In this document: one piece after another, positions 8,903 through 18,844 of the stretch
Layout of the letters: every line of letters begins with the position of its first letter
Numbering within the stretch: the stretch's first letter is position 1
Source: QYQD01 sp040755415
GTDB taxonomy: Bacteria > Desulfobacterota > QYQD01
Reading direction: 5' to 3'
Assembly: GCA_040755415.1 (NCBI GenBank)
Contig: JBFMAZ010000037.1
Location: 1-57,666, forward strand
Length of the DNA: 57,666 bases
The notes under the pieces: generated by a model
Seen by the model: the letters and a program-made list of their open reading frames with translations, nothing else
The model's database searches: none
Told to the model about the DNA's origin: nothing
Made by a program: the position numbers and the translations under genes

Positions 8903-11435
8903 GGTTTCTGCCTCCCATACGGCGGTTGATCCTCCCTGACCATCATCGGTTTTGTCATGGCATTTACTTCGAGCCAGTAATGGGCGACCTTGGTCACCTC
9001 CTGCCAGGCGAACCGGGCCGGGTCTTTGATCGGCTCCTCAAGCGTAGGCTGGGCGCCCGCCTGCCGCGCCCGTCCTGATTCAATATGATCCTTTAGCCAC
9101 TTACGGCCAAATCCAGTTTTCAGATCATGTTCGCGTTTAATGGCTTCTTCTCGTGAGGGGAAGGACTCATAATGCACAATATAGAGAGGTCTATGGTGTT
9201 TTGTCCAATCAGCCCCAATACCCTGCCGATGCTCATTAAATCGGCGGGGGATATCATCGGTATGCCCAATATATATACTTCCGTCCTCGCATTTGATGGC
9301 ATACACCCAAAAGGTAGCCGGATGCGGCGCAGGCAGGGCGCAGTTGGTAACCACATAAAGCCAGTAGCAATCGCGGCGGTCCTCTGCCACGCGCCGCTCG
9401 TTGGGCGTGAGCAGAATTGTGCCGGTCTCCGCGCCCAGGCCCTTGACCTCGATAAGGCGCAGTTCGCCGGAGTTGAGGTCCAAGCTGGTTACGTCGTAGC
9501 CCAGGTTTTTCTCGTGAACGTCGTAAACTTGGCGGCCCTGAGCCTGTTCATGTTCCATCACCACCCGCATGGCAATAGCCTCGGTCTCTAAATTGGGCTG
9601 CATACGGCGGACGTCCGGTGCCTCGCGTTCTGGATGAGGAAGTACAAGGACGCTCGCCATACGTTCCACAGCCTGAAGGGATAGCGACCGCTGATGTTCG
9701 AGTTCCTGCCTGCGCCGCTCGCGGCGGGCAAGCAGCTCCGTGTACCGGGCTCGTCGCGGGAGCCCGGCTTCATGCCGCCATGGATGCACCCCACCTTGAA
9801 GCCCCAGGACTTCAGATTCTCGACCAGGTAGTCAAGCGTGTCTTTGAACTCGGTGAAGAGTAGCAGACGCTTGTTCGGATTATCGAAGAAACCTTCCTGG
9901 TGAAGCAGATCCTTGAGTTTTGAGAGTTTTGCTTCCGCATCGGAGCCTTCTACAGCCTGGGCCTGCTTGGCGAGCCCCCGAAGCTCCGTGATCTCCTCGC
10001 GGACCTGCTCGGCGTTTCCTGCGAGTGTGATGGCTTCGAGCATCTCCTCGAGTCGTTCACGCTCGTTCTCCTCCATTTCCTCGATCTCTTCCGGGTCGGG
10101 AAGGTCTGGCGCCGTGCCTGCCGGCAGGCAGGGAGCCAGTCGGGCCAGTTGCTGGGCTTTTCTTAAGCCTTCTTCTAGTCTACGTGCACGGTTCTCCAGG
10201 CTGTGTCGCATGGCGTAGGTGCTGGAAGCCAGCCTGCGTTGGTAGAGGGACATCAAGAAGCCGACAGCTCGGGCGCGGGGATCGTCACCCTGAGCAGCGG
10301 CCTTGGCGCTCTGGCGTTTTACGAAACGGGTGATCTCTTTATAAAGCTCGAACTCCGGCCCATCGATATGAAAGTCGACAGTGTGCGGAATGCGCTTGGT
10401 GAAAATCTTCTCAGCGGCCCATGTGCCGTCCGAACGCCGCTCCGGGAAGTAGACCATCGCTTCCTTGGTACGGCGAAGGTAGAACGGAGCACGACGACGG
10501 TCCATGGCCTCGCGGATGGAGCGGACGTCTGCATAGGCGTCCGGATCGAGCAACTGCAGAAACAGCGAGAAATTGACCGGATCACCCTTGTGGGGAGTTG
10601 CCGTCAAAAGAAGGATGTTGTCCGAGGTATCCCGCAACAGTTCACCGAGGGCATAGCGCGCGGTCTTGCGGGCTGGCGGGGTCCAGGACATGCGGTGGGC
10701 CTCATCCACGATAATGAGGTCCCACTGGACTTGTCTTAAGCCCGGCAGGATTTCTGTCCGCTTGGCCAAGTCAAGCGATGTGATTACCTTCTTCTGCTCC
10801 AGCCACTGGTTGACACCGAACTGGTCGCGGATATCCCCGCCCTTCAGGACTAGGAATTTCTCATCGAATTTTTCTTTCAGCTCGCGTTGCCACTGGAAGG
10901 AGAGGTTCGCTGGGCAGACGATGAGAATGCGCTCGGCAAGCCCGCGTAGCTGGAGCTCGCGGATGAGGAGCCCCGCCATGATAGTCTTTCCGGCTCCGGC
11001 GTCGTCCGCCAGGAGGAATCGGACACGAGCCAGCTTGAGGAGATAGTCGTAAATGGCTTCCAGCTGATGGGGCAGCGGGTCTACGCGGGAAATCGAGAGG
11101 CCGAAGTAGGGATCGAATTCCCATGCAATGCCCAGCGCATATGCTTGAAGGCCCAGGCGAAGCAGGTGGCCGTCACCATCGTAGGTGAATCCGGTATCAA
11201 AGATGGTCAATCCTTGGAGGTCACGAGCGGTAAGTGTGACCTTGCGAAAACGTTCGGATTGGGTGCCTACCAGGCCAACGGTCCAGGTCCCGTCGCCGCC
11301 AGCACGTACCGTCTCCACGCGCATGGGCTCGTTGAAAAGCAAGCCGACTACGATAGAACCTTCGTTTATTCGTTCACTTGGAGTTGTCACCTTTTTCAGC
11401 CTTGCCGCCTCTATTTGGACGATTTCCATTGGCAT
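8899..11435 (-). pseudogene. SNF2-family helicase with DUF3883-like end, internal deletion
   Basis: The first half has a full RecA1 lobe: Walker A LLADDAGAGKTIMAGLLI, Walker B/DExH IIVDEAHRMSW and motif III LLLTATPHKGDP, followed by a charged coiled-coil region and the start of the second lobe (LLLFTEFKDTLDYLVENLK). After IHGGMKPGSRDEPGTR the frame jumps near 9745 straight to the far C-terminus (YTELLARRERRRQELEHQ, then the DUF3883-like DVHEKNLGYDVTSLDL). The rest of RecA2 with motifs IV-VI, roughly 300 residues in this family, is missing. A GIY-YIG domain is inserted further on. Translocase activity is therefore not expected. The start is placed at 11435 (MPMEIVQIEAARLKK); 11492 is an alternative. 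Such helicases accompany DUF1156/DUF499 defence genes and resemble DISARM-type helicases in general layout. Confidence 0.8.
9052..9336 (-). mobile_element. GIY-YIG nuclease domain inserted in frame in the helicase
   Basis: About 95 codons encode a UvrC/YhbQ-like GIY-YIG domain: FWVYAIKCEDGSIYIGHTDD carries the paired motif, PRRFNEH the conserved Arg, and YESFPSREEAIKRE the conserved Glu region. It separates YVVTNC from PTLEEPIKDPARFAWQEV, which read as adjacent parts of the DUF3883-like domain. Reading frame is kept on both sides. Free-standing copies of this domain are common in bacteria; an in-frame insertion suggests a mobile, homing-type nuclease unit, which is inference. Confidence 0.75.
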
Positions 11436-11972
11436 ATCATCCAGGCACCCACTCGTCCACTTCTTTCTTCTTGAACTTCCAGAGCCAGCCAATCCGAATA
11501 AACTGGAACAAACTGACTGAAATTATATGAAATATGGGCTGTTTGTCAAACGGTTTCGGCGGATTTGTCCGGATTTGACAGCCTTGGCGGCGTCAGGGCC
11601 AGCGTGATCGCCTCAAGGGAAGCAGTTGACCTGCTACAAAACCTTCGCCCACGTGCAGCCAGGCGGGCGACAGCACTCCACCAGTGGGTTGCCGCGCGGT
11701 CGGCCGTATCACCGCCTAATGTGGGTACGTGAAAAAGGAAAACAACAGGCCGGAGCGTTGTACTGCACGCTCGTGTCAAGGAAGCCAAACTTGAAAGTGA
11801 CATTTGCACAAAATGTAACGTTAGCTGGTTAACAAGGCTACCAGCCATAATACTGCAATTTGCCCCGAAGATCAATATATCCCCAGCTTTTTCGCCAGTT
11901 CCTCAGCATACGGTAGCCTTACGGCATATATCCGCTCATCCTGCAGATCCTCAATGATCACGTATCCTTTAA
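11436..11972. other. Region with little recognisable content; possible 29-codon ORF
   Basis: No recognisable gene was found. Open frames here (for example 11546-11875 minus) give low-complexity Leu/Ser-rich products without homology I can see. One short minus-strand frame, 11872-11961 with a GTG start, encodes a plausible 29-residue peptide (MIIEDLQDERIYAVRLPYAE, then ELAKKLGIY). It could be a tiny gene or the tail of a lost one. This stretch marks the boundary between the defence island and the glyQ operon. Confidence 0.3.
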
Positions 11973-12001
11973 TTGACTTTGTTTGTGGATGGTGGTAATA
12001 A
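11973..12001 (+). promoter_or_regulatory. Sigma-70-type promoter for glyQ
   Basis: TTGACT at 11973 is separated by exactly 17 bases from TAATAA at 11996, a strong match to sigma-70 boxes. A transcript would start near 12008, giving a leader of about 25 bases that includes the AAGGAG ribosome site before glyQ. Confidence 0.6.
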
Positions 12002-12033
12002 AAAGGCGCCTTTCCGGGCGTAAGGAGCTATTA

Positions 12034-12873
12034 ATGGATTTTCAGACCTTGATTTTTTCATTGCAGCAGTTCTGGTCAGACCAGGGTTGTGTGATCCAGC
12101 AGCCTGTAGATATTGAGGTTGGGGCGGGGACCTTTCATCCCGCCACGTTTCTCCGCGTCCTGGGGCCGGATCCCTGGAAGGTGGCCTATGTCGAGCCGTC
12201 CAGGCGTCCGGCGGACGGCCGCTATGGCGAGAATCCCAACCGCCTCCAGCATTACTATCAGTTTCAGGTGATTATCAAGCCCTCTCCCCTGGAGATTCAG
12301 GACATCTATCTGAAAAGTTTAGAGGCCCTGGGGCTGAATCCTAAGGAGCACGATATCCGTTTTGTAGAGGATGACTGGGAATCGCCGACCTTGGGGGCCT
12401 GGGGCCTGGGCTGGGAGGTGTGGCTGGATGGCATGGAGGTTACCCAATTTACCTACTTCCAACAGGTAGGGGGTATAGACCTCCATCCCGTTTCCGTAGA
12501 AATTACCTATGGGCTGGAGAGACTGGCCATGTATCTCCAGGGCATAGACAATGTCTATGATATCGCCTGGAGAGACGGGGTCAAGTACGGCTATATCCAC
12601 CGCCGCACTGAATATGAATTTTCCAGATATAACTTTGAGGAAGCCGATATCCAGATGCTCCTGAAACTATTCGACACCTATGAGGCAGAGGCCCTTCGCC
12701 TGATTGATAAGGATTTGGTCTTGCCTGCCTATGAATATTGTTTGAAGTGTTCGCATACCTTCAACCTTCTCGAGGCCCGCAAGGCCATCAGCGTCACAGA
12801 GAGGACACATTTCATCGCCCGTGTGAGGAATCTGGCCAGGGCCGTGGCTGAAAAATATGCCGGCCAGACATAA
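12034..12873 (+). CDS. glyQ: Glycyl-tRNA synthetase alpha subunit
   Basis: GlyQ is the catalytic alpha subunit of the bacterial alpha2-beta2 glycyl-tRNA synthetase, charging tRNA-Gly in the cytoplasm. The sequence begins MDFQTLIFSLQQFWSDQGC and contains the family segments VAYVEPSRRPADGRYGENP and HYYQFQVIIKPSP. Its length of 279 residues is usual. The ATG at 12034 is chosen over the upstream ATG at 11983 because a GTAAGGAGC ribosome site sits 7 bases before it and because homologues start here. The beta subunit follows after a 156-base gap holding a dispersed repeat, so glyQ and glyS are probably cotranscribed. Confidence 0.96.
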   Translation: MDFQTLIFSLQQFWSDQGCVIQQPVDIEVGAGTFHPATFLRVLGPDPWKVAYVEPSRRPADGRYGENPNRLQHYYQFQVIIKPSPLEIQDIYLKSLEALGLNPKEHDIRFVEDDWESPTLGAWGLGWEVWLDGMEVTQFTYFQQVGGIDLHPVSVEITYGLERLAMYLQGIDNVYDIAWRDGVKYGYIHRRTEYEFSRYNFEEADIQMLLKLFDTYEAEALRLIDKDLVLPAYEYCLKCSHTFNLLEARKAISVTERTHFIARVRNLARAVAEKYAGQT

Positions 12874-12930
12874 ATGATGATTTCCTAAAAAGACAAATTT
12901 ACCGCAGAGGCCACCGAGAACGCGGAGATA
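12874..12930. repeat. Dispersed repeat unit after glyQ
   Basis: The sequence CTAAAAAGACAAATTTACCG followed by CAGAGGCCACCGAGAACGCGGAG is closely matched just after nadE at 33228-33277. It places the same unit directly behind two unrelated stop codons. The further intergenic part to 13017 holds only a short tandem of GCGTAATCT. Confidence 0.6.
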
Positions 12931-13029
12931 ACATATTGAACATGCATAACAAGCTTCGGGGATTTAACCCAATAACTCACGAAAATCTGCGTAATCTGCG
13001 TAATCTGTGGATTAAATTGGAGTCATAGC

Positions 13030-15099
13030 ATGGTTCACGAATTGCTCCTGGAAATCGGAACAGAAGAACTCCCGGCTGGCTTTATTCCTGATACCCTGGC
13101 CCAGATGAAAGATATAGCCTCCCGTCTATTAAGCGAAAAACAGATTTCCTTTGGGAACATAAGCGTTGCGGGAACTCCGCGGCGCCTGGCCCTTGTTGTA
13201 TCCGACCTGGCCGACCATCAGCCAGACCAATCCAGGGAGATTACCGGCCCCCCCAAGCGGGTGGCCTTTGACGATAACGGTAACCCTACCCCGGCTGCCA
13301 TAGGTTTTGCCAGGTCTCAAGGGGTGGATGTCTCCGCTCTCACTACGATCCAGACCCCCAGGGGTGAATATCTCCTTATAAAGAAAGATGAAAAGGGTGA
13401 GGAAACGGCTGTTCTCCTGAAGGCCCTTTTACCGGAGATCTGCCGCAGCGTTTCATTTCCCAAGTCCATGCGCTGGGGTTCGGAGACGGTAAGTTTTGCG
13501 CGGCCTATCCACTGGATACTGGCTATCTATGGGGGAGCGGTTATTCCTTTCAATTTTGGTTCGATCCAAAGCGACAAATTCACCTATGGCCATCGCTTCA
13601 TAGCGCCTGAGCCCGTAGAGGTCAAAGACTTTGCCGACTATAAAGACAAACTCTCCCGGTCTGGCGTAATCGTTGATCTTGAGGAACGCAAGGCGATGAT
13701 TATAAACGGGATAACTCAGGCGGCGGCCGCAGCCGGGGGCCAGCCCTTACCGGACGAAGACCTTTTAAACACCGTCACTCACCTGGTAGAGTATCCGGCC
13801 GCGGTCTTAGGCTCCTTTGCCGCAGAATATCTCTCTCTCCCCAGGCCCGTGCTCATAGCCGCCATGCGGGAACACCAGAAATATTTCGCGGTGGTCAGTG
13901 CTGCGGGGGAACTTCTCCCCTATTTTATTGCGGTCAATAATACCCCGGTCACCAGTCCAGCCATGGTTACCAGAGGCCATGAAAGGGTCTTAAGGGCCAG
14001 GCTCCATGATGCCGGCTTTTTCTTTGCGGAAGACCGGAAAGAGCCCCTGGCCGCCCGGACCGAGAGATTAAAAGGGGTTATTTTCCACTCCAAACTCGGC
14101 ACCTCCCATGAAAAGGTCATGCGCATCACGGGACTGGCGATCTTTTTGGCCGAAAAAATCTGCCCGGACAGACTGGCTGAGGTAGAAAGGGCGGCTTATC
14201 TCTGCAAGGCCGACCTGCTCACGGCCATGGTGGGTGAATTTCCCACCCTGCAGGGGATAATGGGCCGTGAATACGCCCTCCTCTCCGGCGAGAAAAGGGA
14301 GGTGGCTGAGGCCATCCTCGAACATTACCGGCCCGCCTTTGCCGGTGACGCCCTTCCGGCCGGGGAGATAGGCTGCATCCTCAGCATCGCAGACAAAATG
14401 GACACTATAGCCGGCTGTTTCGGCATCGGGCTGACGCCCTCGGGCACGGCCGACCCTTACGCCCTGCGCCGGCAGGCCCTGGCCATATTGCACATTATCC
14501 TGGGCCGTTCGTTCGATGTCTCTCTGAAAGAATTGATAGCCCGCGGCACGACCCTCCTGGCCGGGAAGATCACCGGGGATATAAATAAAACCGGGGAAGA
14601 TATCCTCTCCTTCTTCCGAACGCGCTATCAGCATCTTCTAAGCAGCCAGGCGGATGCAGATGTCATAGAGGCGGTCACATCTCTCCACTTTGACCGTCTC
14701 CAGGAAACCCAGGGCAGGATAGAGGCCCTGCAGCAATTCAAATCGAGGCCTGAATTCCAGGACCTTTCGACCTCCTGCAAGCGGGTAGTGAATATCTCAC
14801 GTGATAATAAAGAAACAGACATTGATCCCGGCCTCTTTGTCCATCCAGCGGAAGGCCATCTCTATACCAGTTATGGCAAAATAAATGAGAAGGTCCGGGA
14901 ACAGATGAAAAGGCATGACTACCCGGGCGCATTACAGGATATGGCCGGGCTGAAAAAGTCCATAGATGAGTTCTTTGATGCCGTCATGGTCATGGATAAG
15001 GACGAACGGCTGCGCCGAAACAGGCTGAACCTCCTCACTCTCATCACAAATCTGTTTAAGAACATCGCTGACTTTGGTAAATTGCAATCCGCGTCATGA
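13030..15099 (+). CDS. glyS: Glycyl-tRNA synthetase beta subunit
   Basis: GlyS is the tRNA-binding beta subunit of glycyl-tRNA synthetase. The 689-residue length and the opening LLLEIGTEELPAGFIPDTL are typical. Other conserved parts are SFPKSMRWG, the central PRPVLIAAMREHQKYFAV segment and the HD-like region ADLLTAMVGEFPTLQGIMG. The C-terminal stretch from about residue 580 (FVHPAEGHLYTSYGK to FFDAVMVMDKDE) is the DALR-type anticodon-binding domain. GGAG lies 8 bases before the ATG. Because this alpha/beta split enzyme is common in deltaproteobacteria and other bacteria, it is compatible with the proposed lineage but does not prove it. Confidence 0.96.
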   Translation: MVHELLLEIGTEELPAGFIPDTLAQMKDIASRLLSEKQISFGNISVAGTPRRLALVVSDLADHQPDQSREITGPPKRVAFDDNGNPTPAAIGFARSQGVDVSALTTIQTPRGEYLLIKKDEKGEETAVLLKALLPEICRSVSFPKSMRWGSETVSFARPIHWILAIYGGAVIPFNFGSIQSDKFTYGHRFIAPEPVEVKDFADYKDKLSRSGVIVDLEERKAMIINGITQAAAAAGGQPLPDEDLLNTVTHLVEYPAAVLGSFAAEYLSLPRPVLIAAMREHQKYFAVVSAAGELLPYFIAVNNTPVTSPAMVTRGHERVLRARLHDAGFFFAEDRKEPLAARTERLKGVIFHSKLGTSHEKVMRITGLAIFLAEKICPDRLAEVERAAYLCKADLLTAMVGEFPTLQGIMGREYALLSGEKREVAEAILEHYRPAFAGDALPAGEIGCILSIADKMDTIAGCFGIGLTPSGTADPYALRRQALAILHIILGRSFDVSLKELIARGTTLLAGKITGDINKTGEDILSFFRTRYQHLLSSQADADVIEAVTSLHFDRLQETQGRIEALQQFKSRPEFQDLSTSCKRVVNISRDNKETDIDPGLFVHPAEGHLYTSYGKINEKVREQMKRHDYPGALQDMAGLKKSIDEFFDAVMVMDKDERLRRNRLNLLTLITNLFKNIADFGKLQSAS

Positions 15100-15167
15100 C
15101 CTTATAGCAGCCTCCCCAATATATAGTATATAGCCCTTGAGGTTATACCCTCTATTGTACTTTATCC

Positions 15168-15196
15168 TTTACAGATTGCCACATCTTTGCTATTAT
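15168..15196 (+). promoter_or_regulatory. Sigma-70-type promoter for smc
   Basis: TTTACA at 15168 and TATTAT at 15191 are separated by exactly 17 bases in an A/T-rich gap between glyS and smc. The predicted transcript start near 15203 leaves a leader of about 65 bases before the smc ATG. Confidence 0.5.
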
Positions 15197-15269
15197 ATAA
15201 AATTAAGGTAATGTGCCATATATCCGGCCTGGGTACAGGCAATCAACAACCGAAGGCGGGTGCTTATCG

Positions 15270-18200
15270 ATGAAAATAAATCGTGTGGAGATGTTTGGAT
15301 TTAAATCCTTTGTCAACAAGACGAGTGTCTCCTTTAGCGAAGGCATCGCCGCTATTATCGGCCCGAATGGTTGTGGCAAGAGCAATATTGTCGATGCCAT
15401 ACGCTGGGTTTTAGGCGAACAGAGTCCAAGGCAGCTCCGGGGAAATGCCATGGAGGACGTCATCTTTGCCGGCAGCGAAAGCCGGGCCCCTTTAGGCGTG
15501 GCGGAGGTAACCATAACCCTGGCCAATGGCAACGGCACCGCCCCCCCGCCCTTTGAAAATATGAGCGAGATCGCTGTAACCCGCCGCCTTTATCGTTCCG
15601 GAGAGAGCGAATACCTGATAAATAGGGCCCCTTGCCGGTTGAAAGACATCGTTTATCTCTTTATGGACACCGGCGTGGGGACAAGGGCCTATTCCATTAT
15701 CGATCAGGGGCAGATCGGGGGCTTTATAGAGGCCAAACCAGGAGAAAGAAGGATATTGGTAGAAGAGGTGGCGGGAATAAGTAAATTTAAATTCAAGAAA
15801 GACGAGGCCCTTCGAAAGATAGAGCACACCAGACAAAACCTCCTGCGCCTGGAAGATATCCTGGGCGAGGTAAAAAGGCAGATGAACAGCCTGCACAGGC
15901 AGGCCAGGAAGGCAGATCGATACCTGGAACTCAAACAGAAGTTAAAGGGACTGGAGCTATTCATGGCCTCTACCGACTATGCAAAGTGGCAGGATATCCT
16001 CATCCGGAAGGAGGCGGACATAACGCTCGAACGTGAGAAGGAAAATGCCCTGGCCGCCCGGATAGCGCAGTTGGAATTGCAGGCAGAGGAGCTGGAGCTG
16101 GCGAGCCTGGAGCAGGAGAAGCTCATCGAAGAGCAGAGGAGCGAAGCGCATCATCTGGAAAAACTCATTCAGGATAAAAGAAACCGTATTGAATATCTTA
16201 ATCATAGCCTGGGAGAAATAAAGCGCCATCTGGCCGAGACTGCCCAGGGTCTGAAACGCGAAGAGCAGCACAAAAAGGAGATCGCTGCGCAGAAAGAGAG
16301 GTGCATAAAGGAGGCTGGGTCACTAAACAGCAAGATGGCGGAAAAGAATGCAGAGCTTGCCGGGGCGGAAAGGCGCTTGCAAGAACTGCGTGCGGAGCAA
16401 AGGGCCAGACTGGATGAGCTCGAAGACCACAAGATGGAGATGGTCGGCCTCCTTTCCCGTGAAACTCACCACCGAAATCAGATTCGAACCATAGAGCAGA
16501 GCCTGGCCGCCCTTAATCAAAAGCGCCAGAGAAATCAGGACGATCGCAAGGAGGTTGCAGCCACCCGGGAGATGACCCGCCAGGAACGCACGGTCAAGGC
16601 CAATGAACAGGCAGAATTAGAAGAGGATATTAACGCCATACCTCCGTTTATTTCCCGCCTGAAGGCCCGGGAAGAGACCCTGGGAGAAGGGCTTCAGGCC
16701 CTGCAGAAAAAACTGCGGGAGATTACGCAGGCCCATACCCAAAAAACGGCCAAACTGGATCTCCTGAAAAACCTGCACACCAACCTGGAGGGTATCCCGG
16801 CGGGAACCAGGGCTCTGCTCCATAATAATCAAGGCGGCCCCAGGATACAGGGGCTTCTGGCCGACTTCCTGGAGACTGAACCCGGGCTTACCATGGCCAT
16901 AGAATCTGTCCTGGGCAGCAAGCTGCAGTCGCTGGTGGTAGAAGATGTGGATCAGGCTATTGAGGCCATAACCTGTCTGAAGAACGGGGAGGCCGGACGG
17001 AGCGGGTTCCTCAGCCTTGCCGGGGAAGAGGCTACCACTCCACAGGAACAAGATCGTTTGCTCATTCACCGGGTCAAGGTCCTTCCACCTTACTACAATT
17101 TGGTCAGGCAGTTACTGAGGGATGTCTACTGGTTTGAGACCATTCAGGAGGCCCGGACGTTCTGGGAAGGTCGGGGCAGTCAATGTACAGTAGTCACGCG
17201 CGATGGAGACATGATAGATCAGTCCGGCTTTATCGAAGGCGGCAGCCGCCAGGGGGCGCCCGCCGGGTTCTTCTCACGCAAGGAAGAGATACGGCAGTTG
17301 ACCGGAGAAGTGGATGAGCTGCGAAGCGCCATAGAGGAGACGAAAAAAGACCTTAAAGAGGCAGAAACCAATCTTGCTGATATACAGGTCGAGAGGAAAC
17401 AGAAAGAAAGGGAACTGGCGCAAAAGCAATTCGAGCATCGCCTCAAAAAGCAGGAACTGGAACAACTGACGCAGACAGAGGAGATACATAAAAAGAGGCT
17501 GGCCCTCTTAGAACAGGAAGAGGCTGAATTTGACCGGGAAGGGGCTGCGCATATGCAGGAACTTGCAGTGGTCAGGGAAGAGCTTGAGAAAATGCAGTCT
17601 GTAAAGTCCTCGCTCCAGGCGGAGATAGACCTTCGGGAAAATGATGCGGCGGCCATGGAAAACGAGATGGAAGGCAGTCATGCCCGTGTTACAGAGGCCA
17701 AAATGGAACTGACCGCCTTAAAGGAAAAAATCCGTCATCTGGAATCCGAAGCAGGCCGCCTCGGTCAGGAATATGAAAGGGTGGGAGAGCTGGGTCGAAG
17801 ATTGCACCTTAAGATGGAAGAGTTTCTTGCCCGGCAGGACAAAGTAACCGGGGAGATCGCCGATACCAAAGGCAGTCTGACCGCCGATACGCAAAAACAA
17901 CAGGAAACGGGTGAATTGTTACAGGATTACCTCCAGAAACATCAGCAAAAAAGGGAGTCCCTCATTCAAATTCAGGCCGCATTAAAGGCCGGGCAAAAGG
18001 ACTTAAAGGAGGTCCAGACCACCCTGAATTCACTCGCGGTAGCGAAGACAGAGGCACAGTTGAATATACGGCATCTTGAAGACAAGATACAAGAGACCTA
18101 TCATATCTCTTTGCAGGAAGAATATGCTGTCCATGCAGATTCGGCGCTTTCTACAGACGAAGCCCTGACCGAGGCGCAAAAAATCAGGGAAGATATCGCC

Positions 18201-18797
18201 AGGATCGGAGAGGTAAACCTGACCGCCATCCAGGAGTATAAAGAGCTGGAGGAACGGCACAACTTCCTCTCCACGCAACACCAGGACCTTATCTCCTCTA
18301 TCCAGTCCCTGGAACAGGCCATCCAGAAGATAAACCGGACCTCAAAAGAGCGCATCTATGAGGCTATTAAGGCCATAAATGAAAAGCTCTCCCTTACATT
18401 CCCCACGCTCTTCGGAGGCGGCCAGGCTGAGCTTAAATTGACTGACCCGGATGACCCGTTAGGCGCCGGTATTGAACTCTATGTCCAGCTCCCGGGCAAA
18501 AAACTGACCAATCTCAACCTGCTCTCCGGCGGCGAAAAGGCCTTAGCCACCCTCGCCTTACTCTTTGCGGTCTATATGGTCAAACCCAGCCCGTTTTGCC
18601 TCCTGGATGAGGTGGACGCCCCTCTGGATGAGGCCAATACAGAGCGATTCAACCGTATGCTCAAAGAGATCGGGAGAGAGGCCCAGATCATACTTATCAC
18701 CCATAACCAGAAGGTTATGGAGGCAGCCGACGTCCTCTACGGTGTGACCATGGAGGAGAAAGGTATATCAAAGCTGCTTTCGGTACGTTTAAACTAG
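15270..18797 (+). CDS. smc: Chromosome partition protein SMC
   Basis: SMC is the ATPase of the bacterial condensin complex, compacting and segregating DNA with ScpA and ScpB. The head begins MKINRVEMFGFKSFVNKTSV with Walker A GPNGCGKSNIVDA. Two long Lys/Glu-rich coiled coils flank a hinge at roughly residues 510-640 (GLLADFLETEPG to GFIEGGSRQ). The C-terminal head has the signature LLSGGEKALATLALLFAVY and Walker B PFCLLDEVDAPLDEAN. The 1175 residues are of normal length. The start at 15270 is chosen from homology; the ATG at 15213 would add 19 unconserved residues. The ribosome site is weak (GAAGGCGGG). ftsY follows after a repeat, a neighbour pairing common in this group. Confidence 0.96.
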   Translation: MKINRVEMFGFKSFVNKTSVSFSEGIAAIIGPNGCGKSNIVDAIRWVLGEQSPRQLRGNAMEDVIFAGSESRAPLGVAEVTITLANGNGTAPPPFENMSEIAVTRRLYRSGESEYLINRAPCRLKDIVYLFMDTGVGTRAYSIIDQGQIGGFIEAKPGERRILVEEVAGISKFKFKKDEALRKIEHTRQNLLRLEDILGEVKRQMNSLHRQARKADRYLELKQKLKGLELFMASTDYAKWQDILIRKEADITLEREKENALAARIAQLELQAEELELASLEQEKLIEEQRSEAHHLEKLIQDKRNRIEYLNHSLGEIKRHLAETAQGLKREEQHKKEIAAQKERCIKEAGSLNSKMAEKNAELAGAERRLQELRAEQRARLDELEDHKMEMVGLLSRETHHRNQIRTIEQSLAALNQKRQRNQDDRKEVAATREMTRQERTVKANEQAELEEDINAIPPFISRLKAREETLGEGLQALQKKLREITQAHTQKTAKLDLLKNLHTNLEGIPAGTRALLHNNQGGPRIQGLLADFLETEPGLTMAIESVLGSKLQSLVVEDVDQAIEAITCLKNGEAGRSGFLSLAGEEATTPQEQDRLLIHRVKVLPPYYNLVRQLLRDVYWFETIQEARTFWEGRGSQCTVVTRDGDMIDQSGFIEGGSRQGAPAGFFSRKEEIRQLTGEVDELRSAIEETKKDLKEAETNLADIQVERKQKERELAQKQFEHRLKKQELEQLTQTEEIHKKRLALLEQEEAEFDREGAAHMQELAVVREELEKMQSVKSSLQAEIDLRENDAAAMENEMEGSHARVTEAKMELTALKEKIRHLESEAGRLGQEYERVGELGRRLHLKMEEFLARQDKVTGEIADTKGSLTADTQKQQETGELLQDYLQKHQQKRESLIQIQAALKAGQKDLKEVQTTLNSLAVAKTEAQLNIRHLEDKIQETYHISLQEEYAVHADSALSTDEALTEAQKIREDIARIGEVNLTAIQEYKELEERHNFLSTQHQDLISSIQSLEQAIQKINRTSKERIYEAIKAINEKLSLTFPTLFGGGQAELKLTDPDDPLGAGIELYVQLPGKKLTNLNLLSGGEKALATLALLFAVYMVKPSPFCLLDEVDAPLDEANTERFNRMLKEIGREAQIILITHNQKVMEAADVLYGVTMEEKGISKLLSVRLN

Positions 18798-18844
18798 GAA
18801 AGGCCATCGCTGTCCAAATTGATGATTCATGTGTTGTGGCCTTC

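Noticed and set aside
140..11435. Sequencing error as the sole cause of all frameshifts in the defence island
   Set aside because: Homopolymer indels could be errors, but the helicase deletion, GIY-YIG insertion and repeat insertions cannot, and genes elsewhere in the window are open.
11546..11875. Minus-strand open frame of 109 codons
   Set aside because: Low-complexity Ser/Leu/Arg composition, no ribosome site and no recognisable domain.
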